From positions 1,178,001-1,242,000 of the forward strand of contig WACJ01000406.1 in the NCBI GenBank assembly GCA_008973525.1: a stretch of DNA of 64,000 nucleotides, given 5' to 3'. A program made the translations under genes and the position numbers. This document shows positions 43,397-55,649 of the stretch, in pieces. Origin of the DNA: Stenopsyche tienmushanensis. Taxonomy: Eukaryota; Arthropoda; Insecta; Trichoptera; Stenopsychidae. Each line of letters starts with the position of its first letter. Within the stretch, counting starts at the first letter, position 1. The notes beneath the pieces are model-generated. The model was not told the DNA's origin, made no database searches, and saw nothing but the letters and a program-made list of their open reading frames with translations.

Positions 43397-44470
43397 TTAA
43401 TGGTCAACAAGAGGTCCCCAAAACATTTTGGAGACTCTCTTTTCATCTTCCGTGAAGAAGAAGTCCTTACCTAATTTAACAAATTCTTTCATTGATAATT
43501 TGCCATCCTGGAAAAAAATATTACGTTACTTTACTACACCATAGCGTATTAAATATTTTAAATAACTGATTAAAAAGACAATACTTACTCCATTTTTGTC
43601 AATAATGGCAAAAGAGACAGCTGCAGTCTCTTCACTCAGTCCGAGGCATTTAAAGAAAAGTTTAAATTCGTTAACGGAAATAAATCCAGACTTATCTTTA
43701 TCTACAGCCTAAAATAAAAAGACATAAAACTCATAAGTATCAAATAAAATATAGATAATTTGATCTACGTTAAATAATTTTACCTTAAATAAATATGGAA
43801 GGAAATTGTGCGCTTTGCGCTTAAGCTTCTTATCATTTAAAACATGATTCATATCAGCCAAATACTGTTCTACCGTCACCAGATTGTACGGAGAGATTTC
43901 TCCCCATTGTTCTTCCCAAGTCATCTGAAATTCAGCAATAATTAAAAACGGTAACAATCGTTAATTTTGCATCTCGATATCTCATCGTTAAAATACTCAC
44001 TCTGACGACAGATCTAAATTCTTCCGCTTGTGCATCATCGAGATGTCCCAGATCTTGGAATCTCTTCGTCAGCAATAAAAAGTCATCGAATGATATAACG
44101 CCATCTTTATTCACATCCAACAGCCCGTGGAAGGTGCGCATCTTACGTCTCCAAAAATCGGACTAAAACGTACAAATACATTTTTAGTTTATTCGTGTTA
44201 ATTTTATTGTGTTGATGTAATGAAGAAGCTATTTACCCTGTCCATTCCTTTACATTCGGTGTCGGAATCTGAGCCGGAGTCAGAATCGCTATCATCCTTT
44301 TGCTTCCTCTCTCTTTCAGGTTCGGCTCGTTTACTGTAGTTTCTTTTTATAATTGAATATTGTAGCGGTGTAGATCTAATGGAAGTCCTATTGCCAATAT
44401 TTGGTAGCCTAGTAATATCAATTGGACAGCTTTCGGCTGAACAAGTCACTCCGCCAACGGGAAAAGATCT
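43397..44470 (-). CDS. Sarcoplasmic calcium-binding / calexcitin-type EF-hand protein (5' end unresolved)
   Basis: A cytosolic calcium buffer or sensor of the four-EF-hand SCP/calexcitin superfamily. Exons in transcript order: 44470-44237, 44162-44001, 43924-43784, 43708-43589, 43507-43397. All are phase 0 with GT-AG introns, giving 255 residues plus stop. EF loop 1 is DVNKDGVISFDD (residues 94-105; Asp instead of Glu at position 12). Loops 3 and 4 are canonical: DKDKSGFISVNE (182-193) and DKNGDGKLSMKE (216-227, split by an intron). The second hand is degenerate around WGEISPYNLVTVEQYL. The exon at 44470-44237 has no early Met and encodes a Ser/Asp-rich segment (KDDSDSDSGSDSDTE). Either translation starts further upstream, or it starts at the in-frame ATG at 44245, which would give 180 residues, the usual SCP length. 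Convergent with msps. Confidence 0.9.
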
Positions 44471-45000
44471 CTGTTAACAAAAAATAAAATATTAATGAAC
44501 ATAAAGTATTTGTTTTATCCATACGGGATTACATGAGCTAGAATTTATTCAATTGCTTTGGTATTAATTTGAAATAAATGATACTTATTTGTAAATTAAG
44601 AATATTAACTTTAATCAATATCATGTTACATACATTAAATTAAGAAAAAGTTTATTAAAATTCAAGTACATTCTACCGTTTTAATGATTAAATATCAATG
44701 GTTAATAGGGATTCTAAATAATCTAATTAGGACTTCAAACTGTTATTTTTTTCATTTCAGTTCAGTTTATATTATTTCGGTTAAGGTTTTCGTTCCGGGT
44801 AAATAACGTTTATTTTTGGTTCTGTTCCAAATTATTATTTTTTTAAATTTGTATTAAAAACTTATTTTTTAAAGTTGACTAATGCTGTAATGCTATAAAA
44901 ATATATTAAATACTATTATAATGTATGTTTTAAAACAATATACAAAGATAGTCCCAAAAGTACCCGACTTAACGTATAGATGGCGGCTATTGTTGTAAAA
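44471..45000. other. Upstream intron or flank of the EF-hand gene
   Basis: On the - strand TTGTTAACAG forms an acceptor at 44472-44471, so at least one more upstream exon is expected. I could not identify it here or further up. The stretch at 44756-44830 has CGG/TTC words like the hAT-type end at 8219-8316. Confidence 0.4.
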
Positions 45001-45019
45001 TACTATGATAGAAAGTATC

Positions 45020-45240
45020 GATCATAGAAAATGTCGCAAAAAGCCCTAATAGAGAACGGAGTGACCAAAAGGTTTGTATGTTCAATCGGTCCGCTTTTCG
45101 GACCGCTGATATGACGAATGAGCGCCTCGCGATCCGATCCCATACCTGGACATGTCTACAGAACGATTACAAACTCTCATTATGAAACGAAAGTGTCTGA
45201 AGAAGACTGATCAGGTGGATTGTTTAAATTTTACAATCGG
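45020..45240 (+). repeat. Dispersed repeat family F, copy 2
   Basis: Contains ATCATAGAAAATGTCGCAAA, GGTCCGCTTTTCGGACCGCT, AGCGCCTCGCGATCCGATCC and GTCTACAGAACGATTACAAA, followed by GAAGAAGACTGATCAGGTGG. The copies at 50570 and 50940 are the closest. Confidence 0.8.
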
Positions 45241-46149
45241 TCGAAAATACTGTTGTCTCTCATTTTACTGCGGGCTTTTATCGGTTGGGTCAACTCAGTG
45301 TTTGAGTGATAATGAAGAAAAGAGGGATTAGACAACTTGGTATATATTATAAAAATAGATAGATTAAATCAGTGTTAAAATGAAAATCATGTGCAACTCT
45401 CGACCGGGTCTCGATGTTGTCCAACACCAATTATTTTATAAAATTATAGTTGGCTCGACAATTGTATCATTGTTACTTAAGTTATTCAATTTTATATATT
45501 CACGAAAGGAAAGCGTGATTTTGAGTTGACCCGATTCTTCATATCACTTATTAGAGACCAGACTGAGCACATTGGATGATAACGTGTGTCTGTGTACAAC
45601 TCATATCCAATTCTCAGTGTCAAACACATCCAGAACCGACAATCGTTTTCCAATCGGCATAAAAACCAAAGAAAAAAGAAACTTACGAAATCACTATTGT
45701 ATTAAAGATTTAGCAATCCAAGTATGCGCGTTAAAACAAATAATATATACAAATACTGCGTTTGCTTCGACGCTATGAAGCAACCAAATAACGGACGAAG
45801 GGTCAAAAGAAAGGGACATCATCAAGTACAAGGTTTTTTACACCTAAAATAACGACTACGGGCGCAATGACCACAATCGTTGACCGGACGTTTAAATTGT
45901 GCAGTTAAAAAGCGAGCAATTAAGCAATTAACTCGACATGTGTATTTATAATGAACTATCAACTTGAGGACAGCAAACCGTTAAATATGGAATTAAAACC
46001 GGTTTCCAGCCACGTGCTTATTTCATTCTAACAGAGTTTTGACATGTGTTTGGGGTCATTATTTTGCTAAAGTGTGAATTTTCGTCATTATATTTGATAA
46101 CCTACAGGTATTGCATTTTCTTAAACTATTTTCTAGTGACTTTCTTTAT

Positions 46150-46320
46150 TTAATCGACTAATAATGATTGTGTATTGTTTATGTTTACTCGAAGAAATGA
46201 CCGAATATTGTGTGCTATCGACATTGTTTATTTATTTATATACAAGCTTCATACACGCTGCGACGGTCCTGACAAATAAGTCGATTTGTACGGATGATAA
46301 GTGGCGGACATCGAGGATAT
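46150..46320 (+). repeat. Dispersed repeat family A, copy 3
   Basis: Runs from TCGACTAATAATGATTGTGT to GGATGATAAGTGGCGGACAT. It forms an inverted pair with the copy at 46815-47190, about 500 bp away. Confidence 0.7.
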
Positions 46321-46729
46321 TAATCCCAAATCTATTTTCAGAGGATATTTTTTACATATATTGATATTTTTGTACTCAAACAATACTTTCTAATGTCCAG
46401 ATAAAGGCTAAAAAGTAGGCTCCATTGTTTTTAATCTCTATCTATTCTTTGATAATTTTGGATGCCATTCTTTTATCTTTTGGTATCTGGACAAAAAAAA
46501 AACAATGGATAATTTTAAGATTTTCATCCTATTTCTATATCTCAATATGCAACGATTTACAATATGATAAAATTGGCTAGCGTATATTCTGATTTGTCTG
46601 GCGTTTGCCAGCTGAATGATTGATTTTCTTCCCGATTATAAATCCTTTCAATGCGCGACGCATCTATTGATGTGAAAACATCATTAATTTATGTCTAATT
46701 TGTCTTTTTGGCAGAATCAAATTTGAGTC

Positions 46730-46783
46730 TTCGATTATCGTGATTTAGCATCGAGGTTCGGATAATCGAGGTTCTACTGTACA
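46730..46783. mobile_element. Pogo/Tigger-like terminal sequence
   Basis: TTCGGATAATCGAGGTTCTACTG followed by TA is the outward end typical of Tigger/pogo elements (CAGTAGAACCTCGATTATCC when read inward). The other end was not found. Confidence 0.55.
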
Positions 46784-46814
46784 TACAGATATCAAGAGTG
46801 TCTGACTATTTGAG

Positions 46815-47190
46815 TAGAGTCCGCCACTTATTATCCGTACAAATTCACTTATCTATCAAGACGGTCGCAGCGTGTATGAAGCTTGTACATAAATAAATAA
46901 ACACTGTCGATAAGCATACAATATTCGGTAATTTATTCAAGTAAACATAAACTATTGAAATTATTCACAAGATCATTATTAGTCGATAAATTTGGGTTAA
47001 CAATTTATACAATCGTACGATATACGCAACATATTCTCTCCGTCTTTGTCTCACATTCACAATCTCCGACCTGCAAGATATTCTGTCCGTCTCTATTTTT
47101 TTCCAAACTCAACGTGCAAGACACTCTCTGTCTCGGTCTCCAAGCTGCCCAACATGTAAGAATACTCTTTCTGAATCAATGGAATTCGCT
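46815..47190 (-). repeat. Dispersed repeat family A, copy 4 (inverted, longest)
   Basis: It starts at CCGCCACTTATTATCCGTAC, the reverse of the family's right end, and extends beyond the other copies into CTCTGTCTCGGTCTCCAAGC. Two internal segments with GACAGAGACGG-type words look duplicated. Confidence 0.7.
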
Positions 47191-47299
47191 CGCAAATAAG
47201 CGACCGTACCAACATGCAGGTCAAACAAAGATTAGTTGAACGACATTGTAAACGAGGGTAACAAATAAAACAAAATAGAAGTAAAATATCAAAGAATCG

Positions 47300-48460
47300 C
47301 ATTAATCTTCATTGTGCCAGCGACGATATATCGCTTCATAAGTAATGGCACTCTAATTTGATATAGCAATGCTTTGAAATTTGCAATACCTCAATGGTAC
47401 ATTTGGTGTCTGGCCCGAAATGGGTTACATTTGCAGACATTTGTTGAAATACAATTAAAGTCATCAGAATGTCATTGATTGAATATTTTTATCCCAGACG
47501 CATATAATGACGCACACTTGGCCAAACGACGTGGCATTCTTGTTTTAAGAATAGATTTTTTTCTTGAGCTCACATAATAAGCGATAAATAGGAAAGTGAG
47601 AAGAATGATTATAAATAAGAAGAGTTTGACCGCGTGGGTATGTGGAAGTCAGCCATGACTCAATGTTTGGGTCGCGTCAGACCCACAATATGTTTGTGCA
47701 GACTGTTGTTGTTTTTGTCCTTCTAAAAATAGAAAAGGTCTAAGAACAACAGGCCGGTTGCAACATCGAAAACTGCAGATGCACTTGCACATTGGCACAC
47801 TTAACACTTGCATTTTTCGGTCTCAAGGCCTGACCGAACACCAGAGCACTGCGCAAAAAACATCCGAAACAACAACAAACAAAAAAACGTTTTGAATGAG
47901 TAAATAAATATACAAACAGATCGGATATCCAGACATAGTTGTAAACAAGCGATTATGCGAAAGCGAAAGCTGTTGGCTCGAGCTCGACTTGTTGATAACG
48001 CTTGTTTTCGATTTCAGTTATACATTGTAAAATTCGATAAAACGTTTCACAACGTAGACGTAGGCCATTTGAGAGACGATCAAGGTAAATAGTTTTCAAA
48101 ATTAATAACAATCCAAAGGTCTTTACATCTAGTACTACGAAATGCTTCAATGTTGCCTATCTGAATATCATTCATGACGAAAATATTTTTGTTTGTTTCT
48201 GAATCATTATAAAGGTTCGGATTCATATTTAAATCGTGCTAATAAATTTCAGCACACCAAAAAATATTTAAGATCTTGTAAATATATTCTTATAAGAAAT
48301 CTAGAAATAGAAGTAAATTCGACAATATTTTCATGTAATATGCTTATTACAAAAATAGGAACAAAAATTCTTAAATCGTGGAAGAAAATACATTTTTAAT
48401 GTAAATAAAAACATTCAAAAAATTTTAAAATACTCTACTGAACTGAAAATCTAAAAAACC
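47300..48460. other. Unassigned intergenic DNA
   Basis: No known domain in any frame. No shared repeats were recognised. Confidence 0.4.
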
Positions 48461-48469
48461 GCTATTTTT

Positions 48470-48566
48470 GTTGGTACAAAAACCGAAACCGAACCGATAT
48501 ATATATATTTTTTAGTCGAAGCCGAATGAAGATTGAAACAAAAAATAATTCGATTTGAAGCTCTAG
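48470..48566. repeat. hAT-like terminal sequence, degraded
   Basis: Contains AAAACCGAAACCGAACCGAT and ends TTCGATTTGAAGCTCTA, resembling the end at 8219-8316. No target duplication was seen. Confidence 0.35.
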
Positions 48567-48919
48567 AAATGAAAATCTCCAATCTCTAAAAAAATTCCCC
48601 ATTTGCATTCAAATCGAAATAGGATTTCATACATTCCGCCATCTTGGATAGAATGACGTTTAAAATCGATTTGGCGCTAAAAGACCCATCGGCCAAACTG
48701 TCAAGTGTAGATTCTTCAAAAATGCAATGCCAAATATTCAATTCAAACGATAATTTATAGCGTATCGATCGTGTCGAGGTCGAAAAAGTATTTTCAACTG
48801 TGTCAATTATTACACTAATTTAGACTAAGGATTAGCACTAGAACGAACGATCCAACAGTCGAATTTGAGCACAAGATGGCTCACCGATCGACATTCGACA
48901 CTATAAAAATTAGCATTGT

Positions 48920-49080
48920 TAGAAGTAACCAATAAGGATAAAAACAATCGCCTTCGATCTATAGACAGCGAAAAGGCGTTTGACCAAGTACGACTGCATT
49001 TGTTAAGGACGCCGAGAAGACTTTACGTGTTACGGATGAAATCATACAAATCCAATTTCATTCGATCTATTCGACGATTT
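48920..49080 (+). pseudogene. Possible short reverse transcriptase fragment
   Basis: A + frame reads RLRSIDSEKAFDQVRLHLL, similar to the first catalytic block of LINE-type reverse transcriptases (F/Y-x-D-x-x-K-A-F-D-x-V). The match is short and the following residues are only loosely similar. Confidence 0.35.
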
Positions 49081-49139
49081 GCATAAAATTATAATTATGC
49101 ACTTAATAAAAATCAAATATTTAAACAATCGACAAAAAA

Positions 49140-49400
49140 TTATTAGTCTTCTTCGGACAACTTCATTTTGTAATGAGTTCGTAATGGTTCTGTAGACATG
49201 TTCGGGAATGGCGTCCGATTGCGAGGCGTTCGTTCGTCATGTCAGCGGTCCGAAAAGTGGACCAGTTGAATACACAGCCCTTGTTGTGGCCACTCCGTTC
49301 TCTTTTAGGGCTTTTTGCGACATTTTCGGGGATAAATGCGTACTCAGGGTCTTATATGATCTGTACGACCACGGAAGCTTTTTAGTTTAAAGTTACAAAG
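49140..49400 (-). repeat. Dispersed repeat family F, copy 3 (inverted)
   Basis: The + strand contains ATGGCGTCCGATTGCGAGGC and an open frame MASDCEAFVRHVSGPKSGPV...FSFRAFCDIFGDK, the same frame that stays open in other copies. The left end, with CTTCTTCGGACAACTTC, mirrors the right end of copies 2 and 5. Confidence 0.8.
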
Positions 49401-50569
49401 CTAGTTTCTTCTTCACGCTCAGAACGCAAGTGGCTACTCGAAGTTGAGAATAAGCGCATCGCAGTTGATCGCAAAATTGAGCGAAACTAGACTATTTAAT
49501 GTGTCATTTTTTGTGCGTGTATCAAATTAAATTAGTTAGTGTTTGGGACTTCTATAAGGTTCTTGATCCGGCCCTGATCGTCTGGCTTATCATGATGCAA
49601 TGTATAAGACTGGCTCAAAATAAACATTGATGGAAATGGATTAAAGAAGCTCCTTTAATTTACCAGATATTCCATTGGTATTGCTTTTGACCGCATCTCT
49701 AGCATTTCTTCCGTCGCATAAACCTCATGGGTCGAAGACCTACAGCACGAATCAACGCATCAACATGCCTCGTCCCTGACCTACATCAAAAAGCCACAGC
49801 TTGTTTTTGGAATCGTATAATGATCGAATATACAATTTATCGGATTTTTTTGCGCATATCTAATTTACAATGTCAAATTCAGAACAACAATCGAAAAAAA
49901 GGTGTATACGTGACTGTAGGAAAACGTGAGCCTGGTCTCGTATACCTTTGGAGGCAACCGGTTCGAAAGATCTCCGATATGCTTTCGATGATATTTCATA
50001 CATTATATAAACAAGTCCGAAGATACGCAAGTAAACAAGACCTCAAAACTGCTGTTGGATTCGACGGAAGGCACGTAATCAGACTGCTTAACAATGGCAT
50101 CGGTAAACATGCGATGATTAACGCAATGTATGTAAATAACAAGCAATACACAAGAACTGCGTAGATGTCGATTGTCCTTTTGCCAAATACGCATGGTTTG
50201 AATATTCAAAAACAATACAATTCTTTAACCGAGCGTTAACACGCTCGTCGCTGGGCGTGAATCTGCGTGAAACGCTGTATAAATCTGATGCTCAGAACGT
50301 CGATCAATAAGCTTGGTCAATTATTCTGTAATAATGCAGATTTCGAGATCATTTTTAAAAGGTGTGTTGTTGAGACTTTGAAGTCTTCCGTGATAGACAT
50401 TAGTTATATATATGTATATAGTAGAGTTTTGCAAGATAAATCACATTTCATCAATTTCATGCTTGAATAACAAGAATGCATACGCAAGTGAAGACTTTGT
50501 GGAGATGTTGGAAGATAAACTAGCAGAGTCGTAACAACTATATAAAGCGCCCGTGACAAGTATCCAACT

Positions 50570-50830
50570 AGCCGCTATGGGTATGTCACCGAAAATGTCG
50601 TAAAGAGTTCTAAAAGAGGACGGAATGGCTAGAAGATCTATGTGTCTAACCGGTCCACTTTTCGGATCGCTAATACGACTAATGAGCGTCTCGCGATTGG
50701 ACACCATGCCCGAAAATATCTATAGAAAATGGTCTGCGAAAATAACCGGATCTCTGCATGGACACTCCAAGATCGGGGAAAGTTCAAACCTATTCAACTA
50801 GACCAGCGATATCTCAGGTGGTTCCTAAGC
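50570..50830 (+). repeat. Dispersed repeat family F, copy 4
   Basis: Blocks AAAAGAGGACGGAATGGCTA, GGTCCACTTTTCGGATCGCT and AGCGTCTCGCGATTGGACAC. It lies about 110 bp upstream of copy 5 in the same orientation, as a loose tandem pair. Confidence 0.8.
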
Positions 50831-50939
50831 ATATTGTTTAAATGTATGTATATAAATGTATATACATCAGTAAGATAGATAAATAAATAGTTTTTATTGA
50901 TGGGGAGAAGACTCGTTTGCAGTCTCATTGCTCAGTGCG

Positions 50940-51215
50940 AGCCATTTATATAAATTGACCTCTGAGGGAGCTTCCGCGATCATACAGATCATAGAAAATG
51001 CCGCAAAAATCCCCAAAAAAGAACGGAGTGGCCACAAAGTGTGTGCGTCCAACCGGTCCACTTTTCGGATCGCTGACACGACTAGTGGGCGCCTCACGAT
51101 CGGACGCCATGCCCGAACATGTCTATAGAACGATTAGGAACTCTTATTAAAAAAACGAAGTCGTCCGAAGAAGACTGATCGATTGGGTTGTTTAAATTTT
51201 ACAATCATTCAAAAA
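50940..51215 (+). repeat. Dispersed repeat family F, copy 5
   Basis: Blocks TCATAGAAAATGCCGCAAAA, GAACGGAGTGGCCACAAAGT and CGCCTCACGATCGGACGCCA, then ATAGAACGATTAGGAACTCT and AGAAGACTGATCGATTGGGT. It is close to the family consensus. Confidence 0.82.
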
Positions 51216-51349
51216 TTTGAATAATAATCATTTTAGTATAGGAAACAGCGACCGAAATTTTGCACCCATGTCTACAAATCTATTTTTTGTTTGTTTATGT
51301 CAGTGTTTATACAATGTAAATCAGAAAAGTTACTGTCTAGCAAGCTTTT

Positions 51350-51570
51350 GACGTTACGGACAATATTAATAACAATTTTCGAAAACTGAATAATTGTACA
51401 TATTAGCATTAAATGAAAATCTACAAAGCTGCTTTTTTGTCTACAAATAGATTAAGTTAATTATTGTTAAATAAACGTCGTCTACTTTAGATACAAGGTG
51501 GTTGGAGATTCGGTACACGTGGCTAAAGTTTGCATTGAAGTATTGCAACTTTTAAAGCATCGCAGACATC
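51350..51570 (+). repeat. Dispersed repeat family G, copy 1
   Basis: Matches 55650-55870 in the same orientation: GACGTTACGGACAATATTAA, AAATCTACAAAGCTGCTTTT and GTCTACAAATAG...AAATAAACGTCGTCTAC. No coding content. Confidence 0.72.
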
Positions 51571-51609
51571 GCAATTTTCCATTACATTCACTTATAGGAA
51601 CATAACAAA

Positions 51610-53950
51610 TCTAAAAAGTAACTAACAAACAAATTGAATTGGAAATTCCAAGAATTTCTGTTTAGGGAATCGTTGTGCTGGAAAAATTTTAGGTCTGGCA
51701 AAGAAAAAAAATCACAACGCCATAATTTCGTTCAGTAGCGTTAGATGCATAATGATTCAGAGCAACCTTGTCAGATGTGTACCAAATTCTTCTAAGAATT
51801 ATTTTTTAAAAAACGAGCAGAGATAAGTCTCAAGGCAGATTCGATTGCATTTATGAAATTGTTCGGGTTACGTGCCTCGAATCAAGTCGGTCTAGTCGCA
51901 TAAACGCTTAAAACGAACGCAAATGTCAAGTAATATTTCGAAATGAAGACAAACTGCTTACTGGTCATATGAAGATTATAACGCAAGGATCGCCAGAAGT
52001 GCCCAATTGGATGTTTGATGTGATGAAAGTCACGTAACAGGACCAGAATTCGTACGGATGTGAGTATCGTATCGTGCAGCTAGTTTTACGAGAAAAAAAA
52101 AAACAGATGAAATATTTGAACGGGGCGTTCGCAAACTTGCGAGTAAAATGACGTTTGGCGGAGCTCACGAACGCGCCGATAAAATATAATCGTTTCCAAT
52201 GAGTACAACTTTGCACAAGCTTTTAATAATTAAATACAACATGTGCGTTAACAATAACACTCGATGATATTTTTTATTTGATGTACTTTTACTGCTACTT
52301 ATTAAAACTACAATACTTTTATTTTAAAAATCATTCATTTAAAAAAATCTTTCAATACGGATGCTCGAAATTAATTTGATTATAGCGGCAATGTTGTCAA
52401 ATTTATTGTAAATTATTCAGTATTATATGGCAAATTTCCATGAATGGTTATAGCTTTGAACAACGTGTAAAATTTTGAACAATGTTTACCCTTAATAATA
52501 AAATGCGATATATGGCACAAAAAATACAGCAAGGAAAAAATACTGAGATGTTTTCTTCGCGGCGTTTGAACACGAAATAAGCTCAAATGAGAGCGTGCGA
52601 TAATAATGGATTTCTTTCGGGAGGACCTAATATTTCCATCTTCAGATTTGACAAATGTTTTGTGATAAAACTGAACAAAAAACTTGCCAATTGATTCAAT
52701 TATCATTATGAATGGTGATGATATTGAAAGTGGATACATTTGTAATTCAGATTTTGGTAATAAAGATTTTTTCGAGCGTTGAAGTAGTTGGGGAGTGGAA
52801 TGAAAACTTTTGAATTTGCATGATCACATTCAAATGTCAAGAAGGAATTTAATACATTTGAATTATACAAATGAGCCACAAATGCTTTTAGTTTCAAATA
52901 AAAATTTGATAATAGCGACAATCCAATTTTATTATAGACATTTCCTAGTCTAGAATACACAAGATGGCTGAAGCTGAACATGCAATAACTATAGCCAAAT
53001 ATTTGTGTTTGGCCAATACGATGCAAAGGATTTTTTTTTCTATTAGTAAATATACGCAATATTGACAGATTTATTTTGATGCGGAAGATTAAAAAAACGA
53101 CTTTCACAATGACTGATTACCATCAAGAAAATGGCATAGCAGTATATCCTTATAAAGATTGTATATGATCCCAGATGAAATACTTTTGCAATCTTAGTGT
53201 AAAAGGCAAGGACAAATCTACATAAAATATTTTTCACATTATTCGAATAGATTTTGAATTTGCAGATCTTTCAGCAAGAATCATTCGAAAACATATTGCT
53301 ATTATATTGAGAAAAAAAAAACATCGATTAATTATAATAAAAAATAATTAAATCAGAGACAGACTGACAAGGGCAATGTTTCACATTGAGTCCTATTGAT
53401 ACACTTAATGTGTTTCGACCTCGTCCAGATATCGTCTCGTCATTTTTTTGTCATTTTCTTTTCCCCCATGACATTGAGACAATTGTGCGATACAGGAGTG
53501 ATTGTGAGTCCAGTCACGTAGTGGTTTAAGCAGATGGAGTCGTAAAAATCAAATTAATACCACTATCATCTTCTGGGAAAGTTATGCTGGTGTAATCTCG
53601 GAACTGGAACCGATCGAGCTACATTAATGCATTTGTGTGCAAGATGCAAGAGTGCAATGCACAGCGTTCATGTCAAGGAAGCTATATTAAATTACGGAAG
53701 AAATAATACGTATTACAATATGCGATGCTATGAAATATCATCAAATGGGAATTTCGCTTCTAGTTCAGTTGTTGCACCTCCCACCTTCTGCGCCCTCTTT
53801 AGAGTTCAATGATTTTCTTGTTTACTGTTTACGCCGTTTCAACATCTGCCAAGAAATTTGTATCTTAAAGTTCAGCTCGACGAAGGTCTTTGTATATATT
53901 CAAGAAATTGATACGAATTTTAAATATATCCCCTTCAATAATACTATTTG
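51610..53950. other. Unassigned intergenic DNA
   Basis: Several 60-130-codon - frames occur (for example 52413-52739 and 52706-53107), but they are rich in Phe/Ile/Tyr, as expected of AT-rich non-coding DNA, and resemble no family. Confidence 0.45.
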
Positions 53951-54250
53951 AATTTTTAACACATTGCTTGCGGGAGCCGCGAATCACTATCGTTCGCTGT
54001 CACTCATTGATTGCTGGAGAAGGTAATCTCTTTTTCGTAAATACTATATATTAAATGCGGAAGGCAAACATTACGGTAATATATTTCGTGTCCCGATGCT
54101 AATTAGAGTGTTAATATTTTTTCACATACATTATATCGCGGTTTCTTCTTTAGGTTTCTAAAAATCCGGTGCACGTATATAATTTAAATACACTGCGACT
54201 TTAAACATGTTTATAAAAGTGTATGTGATAATATACAATATTAAAATATA

Positions 54251-55465
54251 CAGTGTACTCTCGATAATCCGGTTTGCGGATTATCCATGCTTGAAAAATA
54301 GTATGATTATGAGATGCGATATAATATCAAATGTGCATGGAAACAGCTAAGTTTTTTTCATGATAAATTAGAATTAGAAGACAACTTTAATGGCTGGTTG
54401 ACTAGATTCAAGCAAAGACACGAAATTCGACAACTTTGTTCCTGTGTTGAAGCTGCTGATGAATTCTGCATGGAATTTCGAGAATATTTGCAAAGAAAAA
54501 AATTGCAACTTGATCAAATCTATAATAGAGGCAAGACAGAGCTTTACTGGAAGTATTTGCCACAAAAACCCTGACTTTAATGAGAGAAAAGTACGCCCCT
54601 GGACATAAATCGTCCAAAGAAAGGAAAACTGTCATGTGTTGCGGAAAAACATCAAGAACTCATTGGGATAGCAAAAAAATCTCAATCTTTTAAAGGAACT
54701 GAATTGAAAAATCTTCATTTCGAACTACCAACAGCCACTTATCTACATACTTCCCTTTATTATCATATTATACTATATTTATTCCATTGGATAAGAAGCT
54801 TCTTGATCCCGCCACTAAAGAAAGAAAGCGAGAAGTAGAATCCTCTGTTGCGCAACGCGTAATTATTTGTTTTCTTGCAAACAAAGCCGCAGAATCAAAT
54901 GAAATTTTGAAGAAACTTGAAGCACAGTTTAGTAATGCAACTCTGAACAAGACTTAAATATTGGATTATACCAAAAAGATTTGCGAAGGTCTGAAAGTCA
55001 AAAAACGGGCTACTGGATAAATGGTGCCTACGGTATTTTGGGTCTCCAAATGTATTTAATTGATTTATACTATCGAAAGACTGTTTATTGTAAGAAAAGA
55101 CGAAGAAAGCTGTCCTTCTGTATGACTGCTGAAAAACTCACACAGTTATACTGGGAACACCCGACTTACAATTCAGACTTGGTTTCGTATAACTGCCACA
55201 TGTTTGGTTCATTGAAAGAGAGGCAAGGAGGGCAACGATTTCAAGACAACGCTGCGGTCAAACAATACGTTAGCAACTGTTTTTCGGAGCAGCCGCCTTC
55301 TTTTTCTTCTCCGGCTATATGTGTTTTTATTAATAAATAATATGTATTAAAATTATAAAGCAAAAATTTCTAATGAAAATATTTGTTGATTTGTATTATC
55401 CACGTTTTTTTAATTATCCGTGCCTTTCCTCCCCAGCATTAGCCCGGATAATCGCGAGTGTATTG
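54251..55465 (+). mobile_element. Tigger/pogo element remnant with both ends
   Basis: The left end CAGTGTACTCTCGATAATCC and the right end GGATAATCGCGAGTGTATTG are imperfect inverted repeats of Tigger type; TA precedes the left end, but TG rather than TA follows the right. The + frame at 54314-54574 reads FNGWLTRFKQRHEIRQLC, then IYNRGKTELYWKYLP. These are the CENP-B-type HTH end and the first catalytic block of the DDE domain, with the usual aspartate and glutamate replaced (NRGKTEL). APGHKSSKERKTV follows in another frame. The middle is replaced by a mariner insertion. Confidence 0.85.
54820..55330 (+). pseudogene. Internally deleted mariner nested in the Tigger remnant
   Basis: It starts with SSVAQRVIICFLANKAAESN in one frame, closely similar to the mariner N-terminus at 61230, and passes frameshifts. 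It ends with WEHPTYNSDLVSYNCHMFGS and LKERQGGQRF...QPPSF, the mariner C-terminal block with its third catalytic aspartate. Tigger sequence resumes on both sides, so the mariner landed inside it. Confidence 0.78.
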
Positions 55466-55649
55466 TGCCGGTATTTTTAAATTCGTATTGCATAAGCTTG
55501 ATACATATTTGAAACAGCCCCGCAAAAAAAGCGTTAAAAGTTTGCAGCTCAATGCATTTAATATTTTATAATTGGATCTTTATTTGAATATAAAACGTAT
55601 AAAAAGCGAAGCATTTGAATTTACAGTGGGTAGTTCGCATTAAATAGCG

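Noticed and set aside
53960..54111. Short piggyBac-like MITE between TTAACACATTGC and GTGTTAA
   Set aside because: Only seven bases of inverted repeat match beyond the TTAA, which AT-rich DNA gives by chance.
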